DNA of 64,000 nt from Mycobacterium paraffinicum (GTDB lineage: Bacteria > Actinomycetota > Actinomycetes > Mycobacteriales > Mycobacteriaceae), in assembly GCF_001907675.1 (NCBI RefSeq), contig NZ_MPNT01000004.1, positions 186,001-250,000 on the forward strand. The letters are read 5' to 3'. Under the pieces are notes generated by a model. That model ran no database searches. It saw nothing but the letters and a program-made list of their open reading frames with translations, and was not told where the DNA came from. Position 1 is the first letter of the stretch. Each line of letters starts with the position of its first letter. Of this stretch, positions 11,730 to 20,347 are shown in pieces. Both the position numbers and the translations under genes were made by a program.

Positions 11730-12191
11730 CTACCGGACGGCGGGGCGGTGGCGCGGGGAAAGGGCCTGCTCGGCCTGCGCCCGGCGGGCGAAGCGGCTGC
11801 GCAACCGCTCGAGCATGCCGTCGAGATCGTCGCGATCCTGTTCCTCGATCCGCGCCATGCGCCGAAGGTTGCAGACGGCATCCACGTCGCCGCCCGCTTG
11901 CGCGGTCACGATCGCCTTCTGGTAGTCGTCGAGCCGCTGCTCGATGAGCCTGCGGTTCTGGGAGAGCACCCGCACGAAGTAGTCGGCCTGGCGTTGGTCG
12001 GCCGCGTCGGGGGCGGCCGGACCGGCGTCTCCGGCCGGTCGGTCGGCGGCCGGTACCGACGGCGCGGATGCCTGCGATTCGGGACGGGCCACGCTGGCGT
12101 GGGGCCGGCGGCCACGATGGTCACGGGAGCTAATCCTGCGTGCCCCACCCGAGCGGGCGCTGCGCTCTGGGGACAGACCGGCAACGTCCAT
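11730..12191 (-). CDS. Hypothetical protein with helical C-terminal half
   Basis: No family recognised. The 153-residue product has a low-complexity Arg/Ser/Pro/Ala-rich first half and an ordered, charged helical second half (about residues 70–140: ADYFVRVLSQNRRLIEQRL, then ARIEEQDRDDLDGMLERL). That pattern suggests a coiled-coil interaction segment behind a disordered tail. ATG 12191 is chosen because upstream codons look non-coding. It occupies the place where M. tuberculosis carries PE16 and Rv1429. Confidence 0.55.
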   Translation of the reverse strand: MDVAGLSPERSARSGGARRISSRDHRGRRPHASVARPESQASAPSVPAADRPAGDAGPAAPDAADQRQADYFVRVLSQNRRLIEQRLDDYQKAIVTAQAGGDVDAVCNLRRMARIEEQDRDDLDGMLERLRSRFARRAQAEQALSPRHRPAVR

Positions 12192-12382
12192 CGGGTTCCC
12201 GTTTCTGACAGATTTCACTGAAGGCGACGTAACAATAGCGCCCACGCGCCGCCCGCACCATATCCCCAGAAGGGGCAAAGAGAAACACTATGACGGCCGG
12301 CGCACCCCGGTCGCTACCATCGAGGAATTCGACGCGGCTCTTCAGACCCGAGGCAGCCTCGCGGGAGCGTCAAGGGAGGAAC

Positions 12383-13192
12383 GTGACCGACGACGATCAC
12401 CCCGATGTTGGCGACATCGGCAAATTCGACCCCGTCTTGACCCAGCGTCTGATGGGCGTGATGCGCCCGGTCCTGAAGACCTACTTCCGCTCGGAGGTGC
12501 ACGGCCTGGGGTCGTTCCCGCCCGGCGGTGCGCTGGTCGTCGGAAACCATTCGGGCGGCATGTTCCCGATGGACGTCCCGATCTTCACCGTCCACTTCTA
12601 CGAGAAGTTCGGCTACGACCGTCCGGTCTACACGCTGAGCCACGACATCCTGATGACCGGCCCCACCGGGGAGTTCTTCCGGCGCACCGGATACATCCGG
12701 GCCAACCGGGAGAACGCGGCCCAGGCCCTGCGGTCCGGTGGGGTGGTGATCGTCTTCCCGGGCGGGGACTACGACGCGTACCGGCCCACGCTCTCGGAGA
12801 ACGTCATCGACTTCGACGGCCGCAAGGGATACGTCAGGACGGCGATCGAGGCCGGCGTTCCCATCGTGCCCGCGGTGTCCATCGGTGGACAGGAGACGCA
12901 GCTCTACCTGTCGCGCGGCACCTGGTTGGCCGAGCGGCTCGGCATCAAGCGGCTGTTGCGCAGCGCCATCCTGCCGCTGTCGTTCGGCTTCCCGTTCGGC
13001 TTCAGCGCGGTGATCCCGCCCAACCTGCCGCTGCCCACCAAGATCGTGACCCAGGTGCTCGAGCCGATCGACATCGCCGCACGGTTCGGTGACGACCCGG
13101 ACGTCGACGAGGTCGACGAGTACGTGCGGTCGGTGATGCAGCGGGCCCTCAAGGACCTGGCCGCCAAGCGACGCTTCCCGATCCTGGGCTGA
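12383..13192 (+). CDS. Lysophospholipid acyltransferase family protein (Rv1428c-type)
   Basis: A 269-residue putative glycerolipid or lysophospholipid acyltransferase (PlsC/LPLAT fold). The acyl-transfer motif is present as NHSGGMFPMD, a variant of NHxxxxD (about residue 50), and a later FPGGDYD block corresponds to the conserved EGTR-like region. GTG 12383 is chosen as start because AAGGGAGG lies 3–10 bases upstream, although the frame is open from 12290. Three bases separate its stop from the fadD12 start, giving the operon Rv1428c-like–fadD12–lipO, a likely acyl-activation, transfer and hydrolysis set. Confidence 0.88.
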   Translation: MTDDDHPDVGDIGKFDPVLTQRLMGVMRPVLKTYFRSEVHGLGSFPPGGALVVGNHSGGMFPMDVPIFTVHFYEKFGYDRPVYTLSHDILMTGPTGEFFRRTGYIRANRENAAQALRSGGVVIVFPGGDYDAYRPTLSENVIDFDGRKGYVRTAIEAGVPIVPAVSIGGQETQLYLSRGTWLAERLGIKRLLRSAILPLSFGFPFGFSAVIPPNLPLPTKIVTQVLEPIDIAARFGDDPDVDEVDEYVRSVMQRALKDLAAKRRFPILG

Positions 13193-13195
13193 CCC

Positions 13196-14824
13196 GTGGC
13201 TTCTCCTCTGGGTCCGATCAGCGACGCCCTCGGCGTCATCTCCACACTGCGCCGCGCCGGCATGATCGCGCCGATGCGACCCGACCGCTACCTGAAGATC
13301 GCCTCGGCCATGCGCCGTGAGGGACTGGGAATGACGGTGGGCTTCGCCAGTGCGGCGCAACGCTGCCCGGACCGGCCGGGCCTGATCGACGAACTCGGCA
13401 CGCTGACCTGGCGGCAGCTCGACGAGCGCATCAACGCCCTCGCCGCGGCGCTGCAGGACCTGCCCGCCGGCCAACCCAAGGTCGTCGGAATCATGTGCCG
13501 CAACCACCGCGGCTTCGTCGAGTCCGTGGTGGCCGTCAACCGGCTCGGCTCCGACGTCGTGCTGCTGAACACGTCGTTCGCCGGCCCCGCGCTCGCCGAG
13601 GTGGTCAACCGCGAAGGCGTCGACGCCGTCATCTACGACGAAGAGTTCACCGAGACGGTGGATCGAGCGCTGGCCGACAAACCCGAGGCCACCCGCATCG
13701 TGGCGTGGACCGGTGGGCAGCATGAACTGACGGTGGAAAAGCTCATCACCGGTCACGCCGGGCAACAGCCTCGGCGCGGCGACCGCAAGGGCCGGATGAT
13801 CCTGCTCACCTCCGGCACCACCGGAACGCCGAAGGGCGCGAACCAAACTGGGGGCAGCGCCGGCATCGGCACGCTGAAGGCCATCCTGGACCGCACGCCG
13901 TGGCGGGCCGAGGAGACCGTCGTGGTCGTGGCGCCGATGTTCCACGCCTGGGGCTTTTCGCAGTTGATCTTCGCGGCGTCGATGGCGTGCACCGTGGTGA
14001 CCCGGCGCAAGTTCGACCCGGAGGCGACGCTGGACCTGATCGACCGGCACCAGGCGACCGGCCTGGCGGTGGTTCCGGTGATGTTCGACCGCATCATGGA
14101 GCTGCCGCCCGAGGTGCGAAAGCGCTACAGCTGCAAGTCATTGCGGTTCGCCGCGGCCTCCGGCTCGCGGATGCGTCCCGACGTCGTCACCGCTTTCATG
14201 GACGAGTTCGGCGACGTGATCTACAACAACTACAACGCCACCGAGGCCGGCATGATCGCCACCGCCACCCCGGAAGACCTGCGCGCGGCGCCCGACACCG
14301 CGGGCCGGCCGGCGGGCGGGACCGAAATCCGGATCCTGGACGGCGATTTCAACGAGCTGCCCACCGGTGAGGTCGGCACCATCTACGTCCGCAACGACAC
14401 CCAGTTCGAGGGCTACACCTCCGGCACTACCAAGGATTTCCACGCCGGGTTCATGTCGTCGGGCGACGTCGGTTATCTGGACGAGGCCGGCCGCCTGTTC
14501 GTGGTGGGCCGCGACGACGAGATGATCGTTTCCGGCGGCGAGAACGTCTACCCGATCGAGGTGGAGAAGATCCTGGCGGCACACCACGACGTGGTCGAGG
14601 CCGCGGTGATCGGCGTCGACGACGAGCAGTACGGGCAGCGCCTGGCGGCGTTCGTCGTGCTGAGCGCCGGCGCCCAAGCCACGCCCGAGACCCTCAAACA
14701 ACACGTCCGGGAAAACCTGGCCAACTACAAGGTGCCTCGCGACATCACCGTTCTCGACGAACTCCCCCGCGGCAGCACCGGCAAGATTTTGCGCAACGAA
14801 CTGCAGTCCCGGGTCAACGGGTGA
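13196..14824 (+). CDS. fadD12: Fatty-acid CoA ligase FadD12
   Basis: Activates fatty acids with ATP and CoA. The 542-residue AMP-forming ligase shows the P-loop LLTSGTTGTPKG (about residue 202), YNATEAG (about 346), the hinge region GDVGYLDEAGRLFVVGRDDE (about 423) and the catalytic Lys in GSTGKILRNEL (about 528). The start is GTG 13196, directly after the upstream acyltransferase gene. The stop overlaps the lipO start. Chain-length preference cannot be read from the sequence. Confidence 0.92.
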   Translation: MASPLGPISDALGVISTLRRAGMIAPMRPDRYLKIASAMRREGLGMTVGFASAAQRCPDRPGLIDELGTLTWRQLDERINALAAALQDLPAGQPKVVGIMCRNHRGFVESVVAVNRLGSDVVLLNTSFAGPALAEVVNREGVDAVIYDEEFTETVDRALADKPEATRIVAWTGGQHELTVEKLITGHAGQQPRRGDRKGRMILLTSGTTGTPKGANQTGGSAGIGTLKAILDRTPWRAEETVVVVAPMFHAWGFSQLIFAASMACTVVTRRKFDPEATLDLIDRHQATGLAVVPVMFDRIMELPPEVRKRYSCKSLRFAAASGSRMRPDVVTAFMDEFGDVIYNNYNATEAGMIATATPEDLRAAPDTAGRPAGGTEIRILDGDFNELPTGEVGTIYVRNDTQFEGYTSGTTKDFHAGFMSSGDVGYLDEAGRLFVVGRDDEMIVSGGENVYPIEVEKILAAHHDVVEAAVIGVDDEQYGQRLAAFVVLSAGAQATPETLKQHVRENLANYKVPRDITVLDELPRGSTGKILRNELQSRVNG

Positions 14825-16086
14825 TGCGCCGCCTGGTCCGCCCCCGGCCGCTGGCGCGCGCCGCGCTGGAATTGGCCAACGCCGCCAACGGATTACGGCC
14901 GTTGGCTCGCAAGGGTTACAGCACCGTGTTGGTCTTCTGGTTCGGCTGGCCGACGTCGGAGGTGCCGGGCGTTTACTTCACCGTCTCCTTGGTGGACGCG
15001 CTGCGGCGCGCGCGGCGCGGCCATTTCGCGGGACGACGGGGCAAGGCGGCGCTGGCCATGACGGCCGCGTCGTGGGCCATCCTGGGGGTGATCCGCTACC
15101 GCGGCGTCACGACCCCGGGCCCGGTGCTGGAGGCGGGCCTGCGCGAGCAGCTCGGCCACGACTACGAGGAGGCGCTGGCCAAGCTGCCACACGCCAAGCC
15201 GACGCGCAGCGGGCGGCGCAGCCTGCCGCTGGGCAACACCGTGGCGCGCCGGCGGTACGTCGAGAAGACGAACGTGGTGTCCTACGGCCCGAACGGCCGC
15301 GCCAATCTCGCCGACATCTGGCGCCGACGCGACCTCCCGCGCGACGCGAAGGCGCCCGTGCTGCTGCAGGTTCCGGGCGGCGCGTGGATGATCGGGATGC
15401 GCCGGCCGCAGGCCTACCCGCTGATGAGCCACCTGGCCGCCCGCGGCTGGGTATGTGTGTCCATCGGCTACCGCGTCTCCCCCCGCCACACCTGGCCCGA
15501 CCACATCGTCGACGTCAAACGGGCGCTGGCGTGGGTCAAGGAGAACATCGCCGACTACGGCGGTGACCCCGACTTCGTCGCGGTCACCGGTGGATCCGCG
15601 GGCGGGCACCTGTGCGCGCTGGCGGCGCTGACCCCCAACGACCCCAAGTTCCAGCCGGGCTTCGAAGACGCCGACACGTCGGTGGCGGCCGCCGTCCCGA
15701 TCTACGGCCGCTACGACTGGTTCTCCACCGAGGGTGAGGGGCGGCCCGAATTCGTCTCCCTGCTCGAAAAGTTCGTGGTGAAGCGGGATTACGACTCACA
15801 CCGCGACGTCTACGTCGATGCCTCGCCGATCCGGCGGCTGCGGGCCGACGCGCCGCCGTTCTTCGTTCTGCACGGCTGCGACGATTCGCTGATTCCCGTC
15901 GGCGAGGCCCAGGAGTTCATCGAGGAACTGCGCGCGGTGTCGAAGTCCCCGGTCGCCTATGCCGGATTGCCCAACGCGCAACACGCTTTCGACATCTTCA
16001 GCTCCCCGCGAGCGCATCGGTCCGCGGAGGCCGTCGCCCGATTCTTGTCGTGGGTGTACGCGACGAACCCGCCCAATCGCGACTAG
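14821..16086 (+). CDS. lipO: Esterase/lipase LipO
   Basis: A 421-residue alpha/beta hydrolase of the acetyl-hydrolase type, with a long N-terminal extension of about 120 residues containing a hydrophobic segment (AALAMTAASWAILGVI) that may anchor it to the membrane. The nucleophile elbow is GGSAGG (about residue 260), with Asp in HGCDDSLIP (about 360) and His in NAQHAFD (about 391). The oxyanion motif usual in this family (HGGG) is replaced by PGGAW. GTG 14821 overlaps the fadD12 stop; ATG 14824 is the adjacent alternative. Confidence 0.88.
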   Translation: MMRRLVRPRPLARAALELANAANGLRPLARKGYSTVLVFWFGWPTSEVPGVYFTVSLVDALRRARRGHFAGRRGKAALAMTAASWAILGVIRYRGVTTPGPVLEAGLREQLGHDYEEALAKLPHAKPTRSGRRSLPLGNTVARRRYVEKTNVVSYGPNGRANLADIWRRRDLPRDAKAPVLLQVPGGAWMIGMRRPQAYPLMSHLAARGWVCVSIGYRVSPRHTWPDHIVDVKRALAWVKENIADYGGDPDFVAVTGGSAGGHLCALAALTPNDPKFQPGFEDADTSVAAAVPIYGRYDWFSTEGEGRPEFVSLLEKFVVKRDYDSHRDVYVDASPIRRLRADAPPFFVLHGCDDSLIPVGEAQEFIEELRAVSKSPVAYAGLPNAQHAFDIFSSPRAHRSAEAVARFLSWVYATNPPNRD

Positions 16087-16123
16087 GGCCGACGGCGGCG
16101 AGCCCCGCCCAGTGCCATCGCGC

Positions 16124-16142
16124 CGAGCGTCACGCCAGCGTG
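16124..16142. repeat. Left outer inverted repeat of the AbiEi/DUF559 cassette
   Basis: Reads CGAGCGTCACGCCAGCGTG. Its reverse complement matches 17106–17124 at 18 of 19 positions. A second near-identical copy in the same orientation lies 30 bp downstream. The core CACGC-YAG-CGTG is itself nearly palindromic. Confidence 0.8.
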
Positions 16143-16153
16143 GCCTTCGAGCG

Positions 16154-16172
16154 CGAGCGTCACGCTAGCGTG
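16154..16172. repeat. Second left copy of the palindromic repeat
   Basis: Reads CGAGCGTCACGCTAGCGTG, one base different from the copy 30 bp upstream. It contains the perfect 12-bp palindrome CACGCTAGCGTG. It lies about 65 bp before the start of the DUF559 gene, so an operator role is possible as well as a mobility role. Confidence 0.8.
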
Positions 16173-16237
16173 GCTGGCTGTGGATAGCCGGGCCGCAGTG
16201 ACCTGACGTTCGTCGAGGTGTGTGCGACGCTGCCGCG

Positions 16238-17083
16238 ATGGTGGAGCCCTTCATTGGCAGTGAGGCGGTCTCGAATGGAGAAGTCGTCAAGAGCGCTTTG
16301 CGCACGCACTACCGGAAGTTGTTCCGCGATGTGTATGTCGATCCTGGCGCCGAACTCACTCCCCTCATCCGAGCCCGCGCGGCATGGCTGTGGTCGCGTC
16401 GGCGAGGGATTATCGCGGGGCTGTCGGCCGCCGCCGTTCTTGGCGCCCGGTGGGTGGACGCCACGGCACCGCTCGAGATTCTCCATAGCAACAGAAACCC
16501 GTTGCCGGGACTACGGGTTCACAGTGGTCCCCTCAGAGAGGAAGAATTCACGCTGATCGACGGTGTTCCCGTGACGACGCCGGCCCGTACTGCCGTCGAC
16601 CTGGGGTGCTGGCATCCGGTGAACGACGCTGTGGCCGTGATCGACGACTTGCTGCGCGCGACCGACTGCAAGGTGGCCGAGTGTCAGATGCTCGCTGAAC
16701 GGTATCCGGGTCGACGGGGCATTCAATCGGCGCGCGATGCAATCGATCTCGCGGACGCCGGCGCACAGTCGCCGAAGGAAACCTGGGTGCGGCTGGTGCT
16801 GATCCGAGCGGGGCTGCCCCGCCCGCAAACGCAGATTGCGGTCAGTGACGAGTTCGGCGACCAAACGTACTACCTCGACATGGGCTGGGAGGATTTCAAG
16901 GTCGCGGCCGAGTACGACGGCGAGCAACATCGACGGGATCGATGGCAGTACACGTGGGACATCAGGCGGCGCGAGACGCTCGAGCGAATGGGCTGGCTCG
17001 TCATTCGAGTGGTGGTGGGGGATCGCCCCGCCGACATCATCGCCCGGGTACGAGCCGCGTTGGCCACACGCGCGTCACGCTAG
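16238..17083 (+). CDS. AbiEi-like/DUF559 (Vsr-type endonuclease fold) protein
   Basis: A 281-residue accessory protein. The N-terminal 90 residues resemble the winged-helix/AbiEi antitoxin-type region (HYRKLFRDVYVDPG, RARAAWLWSRRRGIIAGLSAA). The C-terminal 100 residues look like DUF559, a Vsr/PD-(D/E)xK-like fold: YLDMGW…KVAAEYDGEQHRRD, then RRRETLERMGW. Such proteins are common and variably placed in mycobacteria; their function is unproven. ATG 16238 is preferred over GTG 16220. The gene sits alone between two convergent lipid genes and is bracketed by inverted palindromic repeats. Its TAG stop lies inside one of them. Confidence 0.75.
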   Translation: MVEPFIGSEAVSNGEVVKSALRTHYRKLFRDVYVDPGAELTPLIRARAAWLWSRRRGIIAGLSAAAVLGARWVDATAPLEILHSNRNPLPGLRVHSGPLREEEFTLIDGVPVTTPARTAVDLGCWHPVNDAVAVIDDLLRATDCKVAECQMLAERYPGRRGIQSARDAIDLADAGAQSPKETWVRLVLIRAGLPRPQTQIAVSDEFGDQTYYLDMGWEDFKVAAEYDGEQHRRDRWQYTWDIRRRETLERMGWLVIRVVVGDRPADIIARVRAALATRASR

Positions 17084-17085
17084 CG
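17072..17085. repeat. Right inner palindromic repeat containing the stop codon
   Basis: Reads GCGTCACGCTAGCG and matches the core of the two left copies exactly. The TAG in its centre is the stop codon of the AbiEi/DUF559 gene (17081–17083), so repeat and gene are fused. Confidence 0.75.
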
Positions 17086-17105
17086 CGACACTCGCTGTCG
17101 GCAGT

Positions 17106-17124
17106 CACACTGGCGTGACGCTCG
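17106..17124. repeat. Right outer inverted repeat of the AbiEi/DUF559 cassette
   Basis: Reads CACACTGGCGTGACGCTCG. It is the reverse complement of 16124–16142 with one mismatch. Together they bracket about 1.0 kb holding a single gene. Confidence 0.8.
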
Positions 17125-17148
17125 ACGAGCAGTCGATGATCCCCCGCC

Positions 17149-18537
17149 TCACACCCCCGCGGCGGCCTTCTCCAGTTCGGTGAGCGCCGACTCGATGCGG
17201 TCGGCCATGTCGTCGATGTCGTTGGCCACCTCGGGCGTGGTCACGAAGCCGAAGTCCAGATAGTCGGTGTAGGAGAAGCAGGTGATGTTCAGGGCGACGT
17301 CCATGACGGGCGGCCCTAGCGGCACCAGGGAATCCAGCTTGGCGCCGGCCATGTACAGGGGGAACGGCGGTCCCGGCACGTTGGACACAACGAGGTTGAT
17401 GGGGGCCAGGTTTCGCGACAGCCCGCTGGCGGTGTAGGCCCGGGCGGCCAGCTGGAGCAGGCCAGGCGGCGTCGTCTCGGTCAGCCCCATGATCTGGTGC
17501 GCCGACAACGCCTTGGCCATCAGCTTCGCGTTCTGGGTGCTCTGGTGGATGGCCCGCAGCCGTTCGGCGGGATCCTCGATGTTGGTGGCCAACGACACGG
17601 TCATCGAGCTCACCTGGTTGCCGACGTCGTCCTTGTTCTCGTCGGTGCGGGTGGAGACGGGGATCTGGGCGATCAGCGGTTTGGCGGGCAGCTCGCCCCG
17701 CTTCTGCAGGTATTCGCGGGCGGCGCCGGCCACGAGCGCCAGCACGACATCGTTGAGCTTGACACCGTAGGCGTCCTTGACGGCCTTGGCCCGGGCCAGT
17801 TCGACGCGGCAGCCGGTGATCCGCCGGTGCGGCGATACGGACGCGTTGAACCGGGTTTTGGGCGCTTCGAAATAGCGCGGGGGCCTGCCGCTCACACCGA
17901 GCGCGGCGATCTGCTGGCGCACCGTCTGCTCGACCAGCCGGGCGATGCGGAAGGGCGTCTTGACGCCGATGTTGATGAGGGCGCCCACCGCCCGCCGCTC
18001 GATGCCCGGAATCCGGTTGCCGACCAGGGATCCCACCGTTTCCTGTTGCGGCGGGCGCGGTTCCGGCGTGACGTCCAAGAGAATCTCACCCAGGCCCGCG
18101 CCCGAGACTCCGTCGACGATGGCGTGATGCATCTTGGTCAGCGACGCGACCCGGCCGCCCTCGACGCCCTCGATAACCCACATCTCCCACAGCGGCCGGG
18201 CGCGATCCAGCTTGTAGGACATCAAGCGGCCCACCAGTTCCTCGAGCTCGCGCCGGCCGCCGGGCGCCGGGACGGCGATGCGCCGGATGTGGAAATCGGG
18301 GTCCAGGTCCTCGTCCTCGACGAACCATGGCCGGTCCAGCCCGAGCGGCGCCCCGGTGACCCGCCATCGCAGCTGCGGCAGTTCCGGCAGCCGTTCGATG
18401 ATCAGTTCGCGCAGCCGCTGGAAGCTGTATTCCGGTGCGTCCTTGGGGTCGCAAATCGCGAGCGCGCCCACATGCATGTGCCAGCCCGCAGTCTCGGCCG
18501 ACCAAAACGCCGCATCAACACTCGAGAGCCGTTTCAT
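17149..18537 (-). CDS. Wax ester synthase/diacylglycerol acyltransferase (Rv1425-type)
   Basis: A 462-residue WS/DGAT acyltransferase that transfers fatty acyl groups from acyl-CoA to an alcohol or diacylglycerol, giving storage lipid. The catalytic HHxxxDG motif is intact ([12 protein letters not shown], about residue 137), and the later family signatures [10 protein letters not shown] and [11 protein letters not shown] are present. Length matches Rv1425. TACGGT, a TANNNT -10 hexamer, ends six bases before the ATG, so the transcript is probably leaderless. Confidence 0.93.
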   Translation of the reverse strand: MKRLSSVDAAFWSAETAGWHMHVGALAICDPKDAPEYSFQRLRELIIERLPELPQLRWRVTGAPLGLDRPWFVEDEDLDPDFHIRRIAVPAPGGRRELEELVGRLMSYKLDRARPLWEMWVIEGVEGGRVASLTKMHHAIVDGVSGAGLGEILLDVTPEPRPPQQETVGSLVGNRIPGIERRAVGALINIGVKTPFRIARLVEQTVRQQIAALGVSGRPPRYFEAPKTRFNASVSPHRRITGCRVELARAKAVKDAYGVKLNDVVLALVAGAAREYLQKRGELPAKPLIAQIPVSTRTDENKDDVGNQVSSMTVSLATNIEDPAERLRAIHQSTQNAKLMAKALSAHQIMGLTETTPPGLLQLAARAYTASGLSRNLAPINLVVSNVPGPPFPLYMAGAKLDSLVPLGPPVMDVALNITCFSYTDYLDFGFVTTPEVANDIDDMADRIESALTELEKAAAGV

Positions 18538-18805
18538 CCCCCGACCGTAGCCCTCCGACCCCCGTCGCGACCAGCATTGGCAAACAAACTGCCCGCCGGA
18601 TCAGCCCAGTGGATGCCCGCCGCAGGCAGGTGGGTGCGACGACCCCGTAGCCCGTTCCGATGGGCCCCTGGCGCGAGCTGCGGGCGCATACACCGCATCC
18701 GCGAACACCGCCGGCATCCGACGCGCGGTTGTCGCCATTCCTGACCCGCACACCTGCCGCGAATGACCTTGCACCGCAATTTATCGGCGCCGCCGAGCGG
18801 CTGGC

Positions 18806-19774
18806 TCAGTGGCTTCGATCGACGGTGCTCGCTTGCGGGCTCGGCCGCGCCGGGCTTGGCATTGATCGAATCCACGCCGGCGGAACCGACAAGGCCCCGA
18901 CTGCCGCGCGGCGACCAACGCGCACCCGAGGCGCTGCGCCATCGGCCCCGGCAACCGTTCGCGACCGCACGACCGTGGCCCGGTTCAGCGCGGCGGCCTT
19001 GTTGAGGGAGTTCAGGTGGTTGAGCGCTCGGTCCAGCGGCGCCGACAATGAACTCAACCTGGACAGGGGCGCCGCTGTCGGCAGCAGGGACACGTCGAAG
19101 GAGGCCAGCGGCGAGCAGGACAACGCGTCGAGCGCTTCGGTGATGGCCGAGATCACTTGCGCGCCAGTCGTTACGATCTCCGGCGCCACCTCCAGGCGCC
19201 ACCTGCGGGACGGTTCGGTGACCCCGGCGCCCTGTCGCGCCGGCTCGCAGGGATCAGTGCAGGGCGGGGGTGAACTGAACGGCGTCAGCTCGCCGATGCC
19301 CGCCGAGGCGCGGGCGTACGCGTACATCGCGCCGGCGTTTTGAGCCCACATCCGGTCGTAGTCGGCTTCGGCGTCGGCGATAGCCGGACTCATCTGGCCT
19401 AGGCAGTTCGTCGCCGCCAGCCAGATCCGCTGCAGCCGGTTGGCATTGATCACGTGCGGCGCCGCCGTCGCCGCAAGTGTCAACCCGTAAGCGCTCGCGG
19501 CCGCCTCGGCTTGGGCTGCCGTCTGCCGGGCCCGCGCCGCGGTGGCATCGAGCCACGCTGAATGGGCTGTCACGGCTCGGTTTAGCGCCCTTACCGAAAC
19601 GCTCTGTTCCGTCAACTCCAGTTCGGAGGACACCGCCCGGTAGTTCAGGGCCATGTCAGCGAGTTGAGCACCGAGCACACCCCATGCCCTGGCGGCTTCC
19701 ATCATCGGTTCGGCCCCGGGCCCCGAACGCATCCGACCGGAATGGGTTTCCGGCGGCTGGGCACCGAAATCCAT
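18806..19774 (-). CDS. Atypical PPE family protein lacking the WxG motif
   Basis: A 322-residue PPE-type protein. It opens MDFGAQPPETHSGRM and keeps the PPE helical core with the block [15 protein letters not shown] (about residue 145) and a late GALSVPPAW that places it with the SVP group. The WxGxxS hairpin expected near residue 55 is absent (ELTEQSVSVRALNRA), and the C-terminus is short. ATG 19774 is chosen because GGAG lies six bases upstream and the product starts like other PPE proteins. ATG 19816 would add 14 unusual residues and also has an upstream GGAG. No PE partner is present. Confidence 0.75.
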   Translation of the reverse strand: MDFGAQPPETHSGRMRSGPGAEPMMEAARAWGVLGAQLADMALNYRAVSSELELTEQSVSVRALNRAVTAHSAWLDATAARARQTAAQAEAAASAYGLTLAATAAPHVINANRLQRIWLAATNCLGQMSPAIADAEADYDRMWAQNAGAMYAYARASAGIGELTPFSSPPPCTDPCEPARQGAGVTEPSRRWRLEVAPEIVTTGAQVISAITEALDALSCSPLASFDVSLLPTAAPLSRLSSLSAPLDRALNHLNSLNKAAALNRATVVRSRTVAGADGAAPRVRVGRRAAVGALSVPPAWIRSMPSPARPSPQASTVDRSH

Positions 19775-19893
19775 CACCGGCTCCAGCTCAACGGTGGGCG
19801 ACTCGTGTTGCGACATCGGCTTTTTCTCCGCGGAGTGGATGGACAGAGTTCAGTGGTAGGGAGCCGCGCATTGCGCTACGGCAGTGTGGTGAT

Positions 19894-20250
19894 TCAACCG
19901 CCGCCTTTGCCAGCTCCCGCGGAGGCGTCGAGTTGTCGCGGGCAAAACGACTTCGCTGATATCGTCGCGAACTGGGCCGCACCGTTGGTGGTCAGCGCGG
20001 GATTGTTGTCCCGCAGGTCATTCAGCAGCTGAAGACCGGACACCCCACGAGAGATCAACCCGCACACCGCCTTTCCGGCCGCGACGGCTTGATCCGGGTC
20101 CGCGAAACTGATCCCCACCCTGTGCAGGTCGGCGATGAAGACCTCGTTGTTCTCATCTGTCGCCGCTTCGTCCTCCCCGGGGACGGCGTGCGCGGGCGCC
20201 GCGGCAACGATGCCCAGCGACACACCGAGAAGCGCTAACAGCAGTTTCAT
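19894..20250 (-). CDS. DUF732 secreted protein
   Basis: A 118-residue exported protein. The N-terminal signal peptide (MKLLLALLGVSLGIVAAAPA, cleavage after AHA near residue 23) precedes a DUF732 domain with the usual DLHRVGISFADPDQAVAAGK pattern and two Cys residues (in AVCGLIS and SFCPRQ) likely to form a disulfide. ATG 20250 has a strong Shine-Dalgarno (AAGGAGG, about four bases before the ATG), which decides the start against the longer open frame. Function unknown; such genes are numerous in mycobacteria. It lies between PPE genes on the same strand. Confidence 0.88.
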   Translation of the reverse strand: MKLLLALLGVSLGIVAAAPAHAVPGEDEAATDENNEVFIADLHRVGISFADPDQAVAAGKAVCGLISRGVSGLQLLNDLRDNNPALTTNGAAQFATISAKSFCPRQLDASAGAGKGGG

Positions 20251-20347
20251 CGGTCCTCCTTCGATGCGAATCATCTCAGTGGTTTCCTCGCCATGGCGCG
20301 GCGAGGATCGATCGATCACGACGCGAGAACCGCTGTGCGCGACGTCA

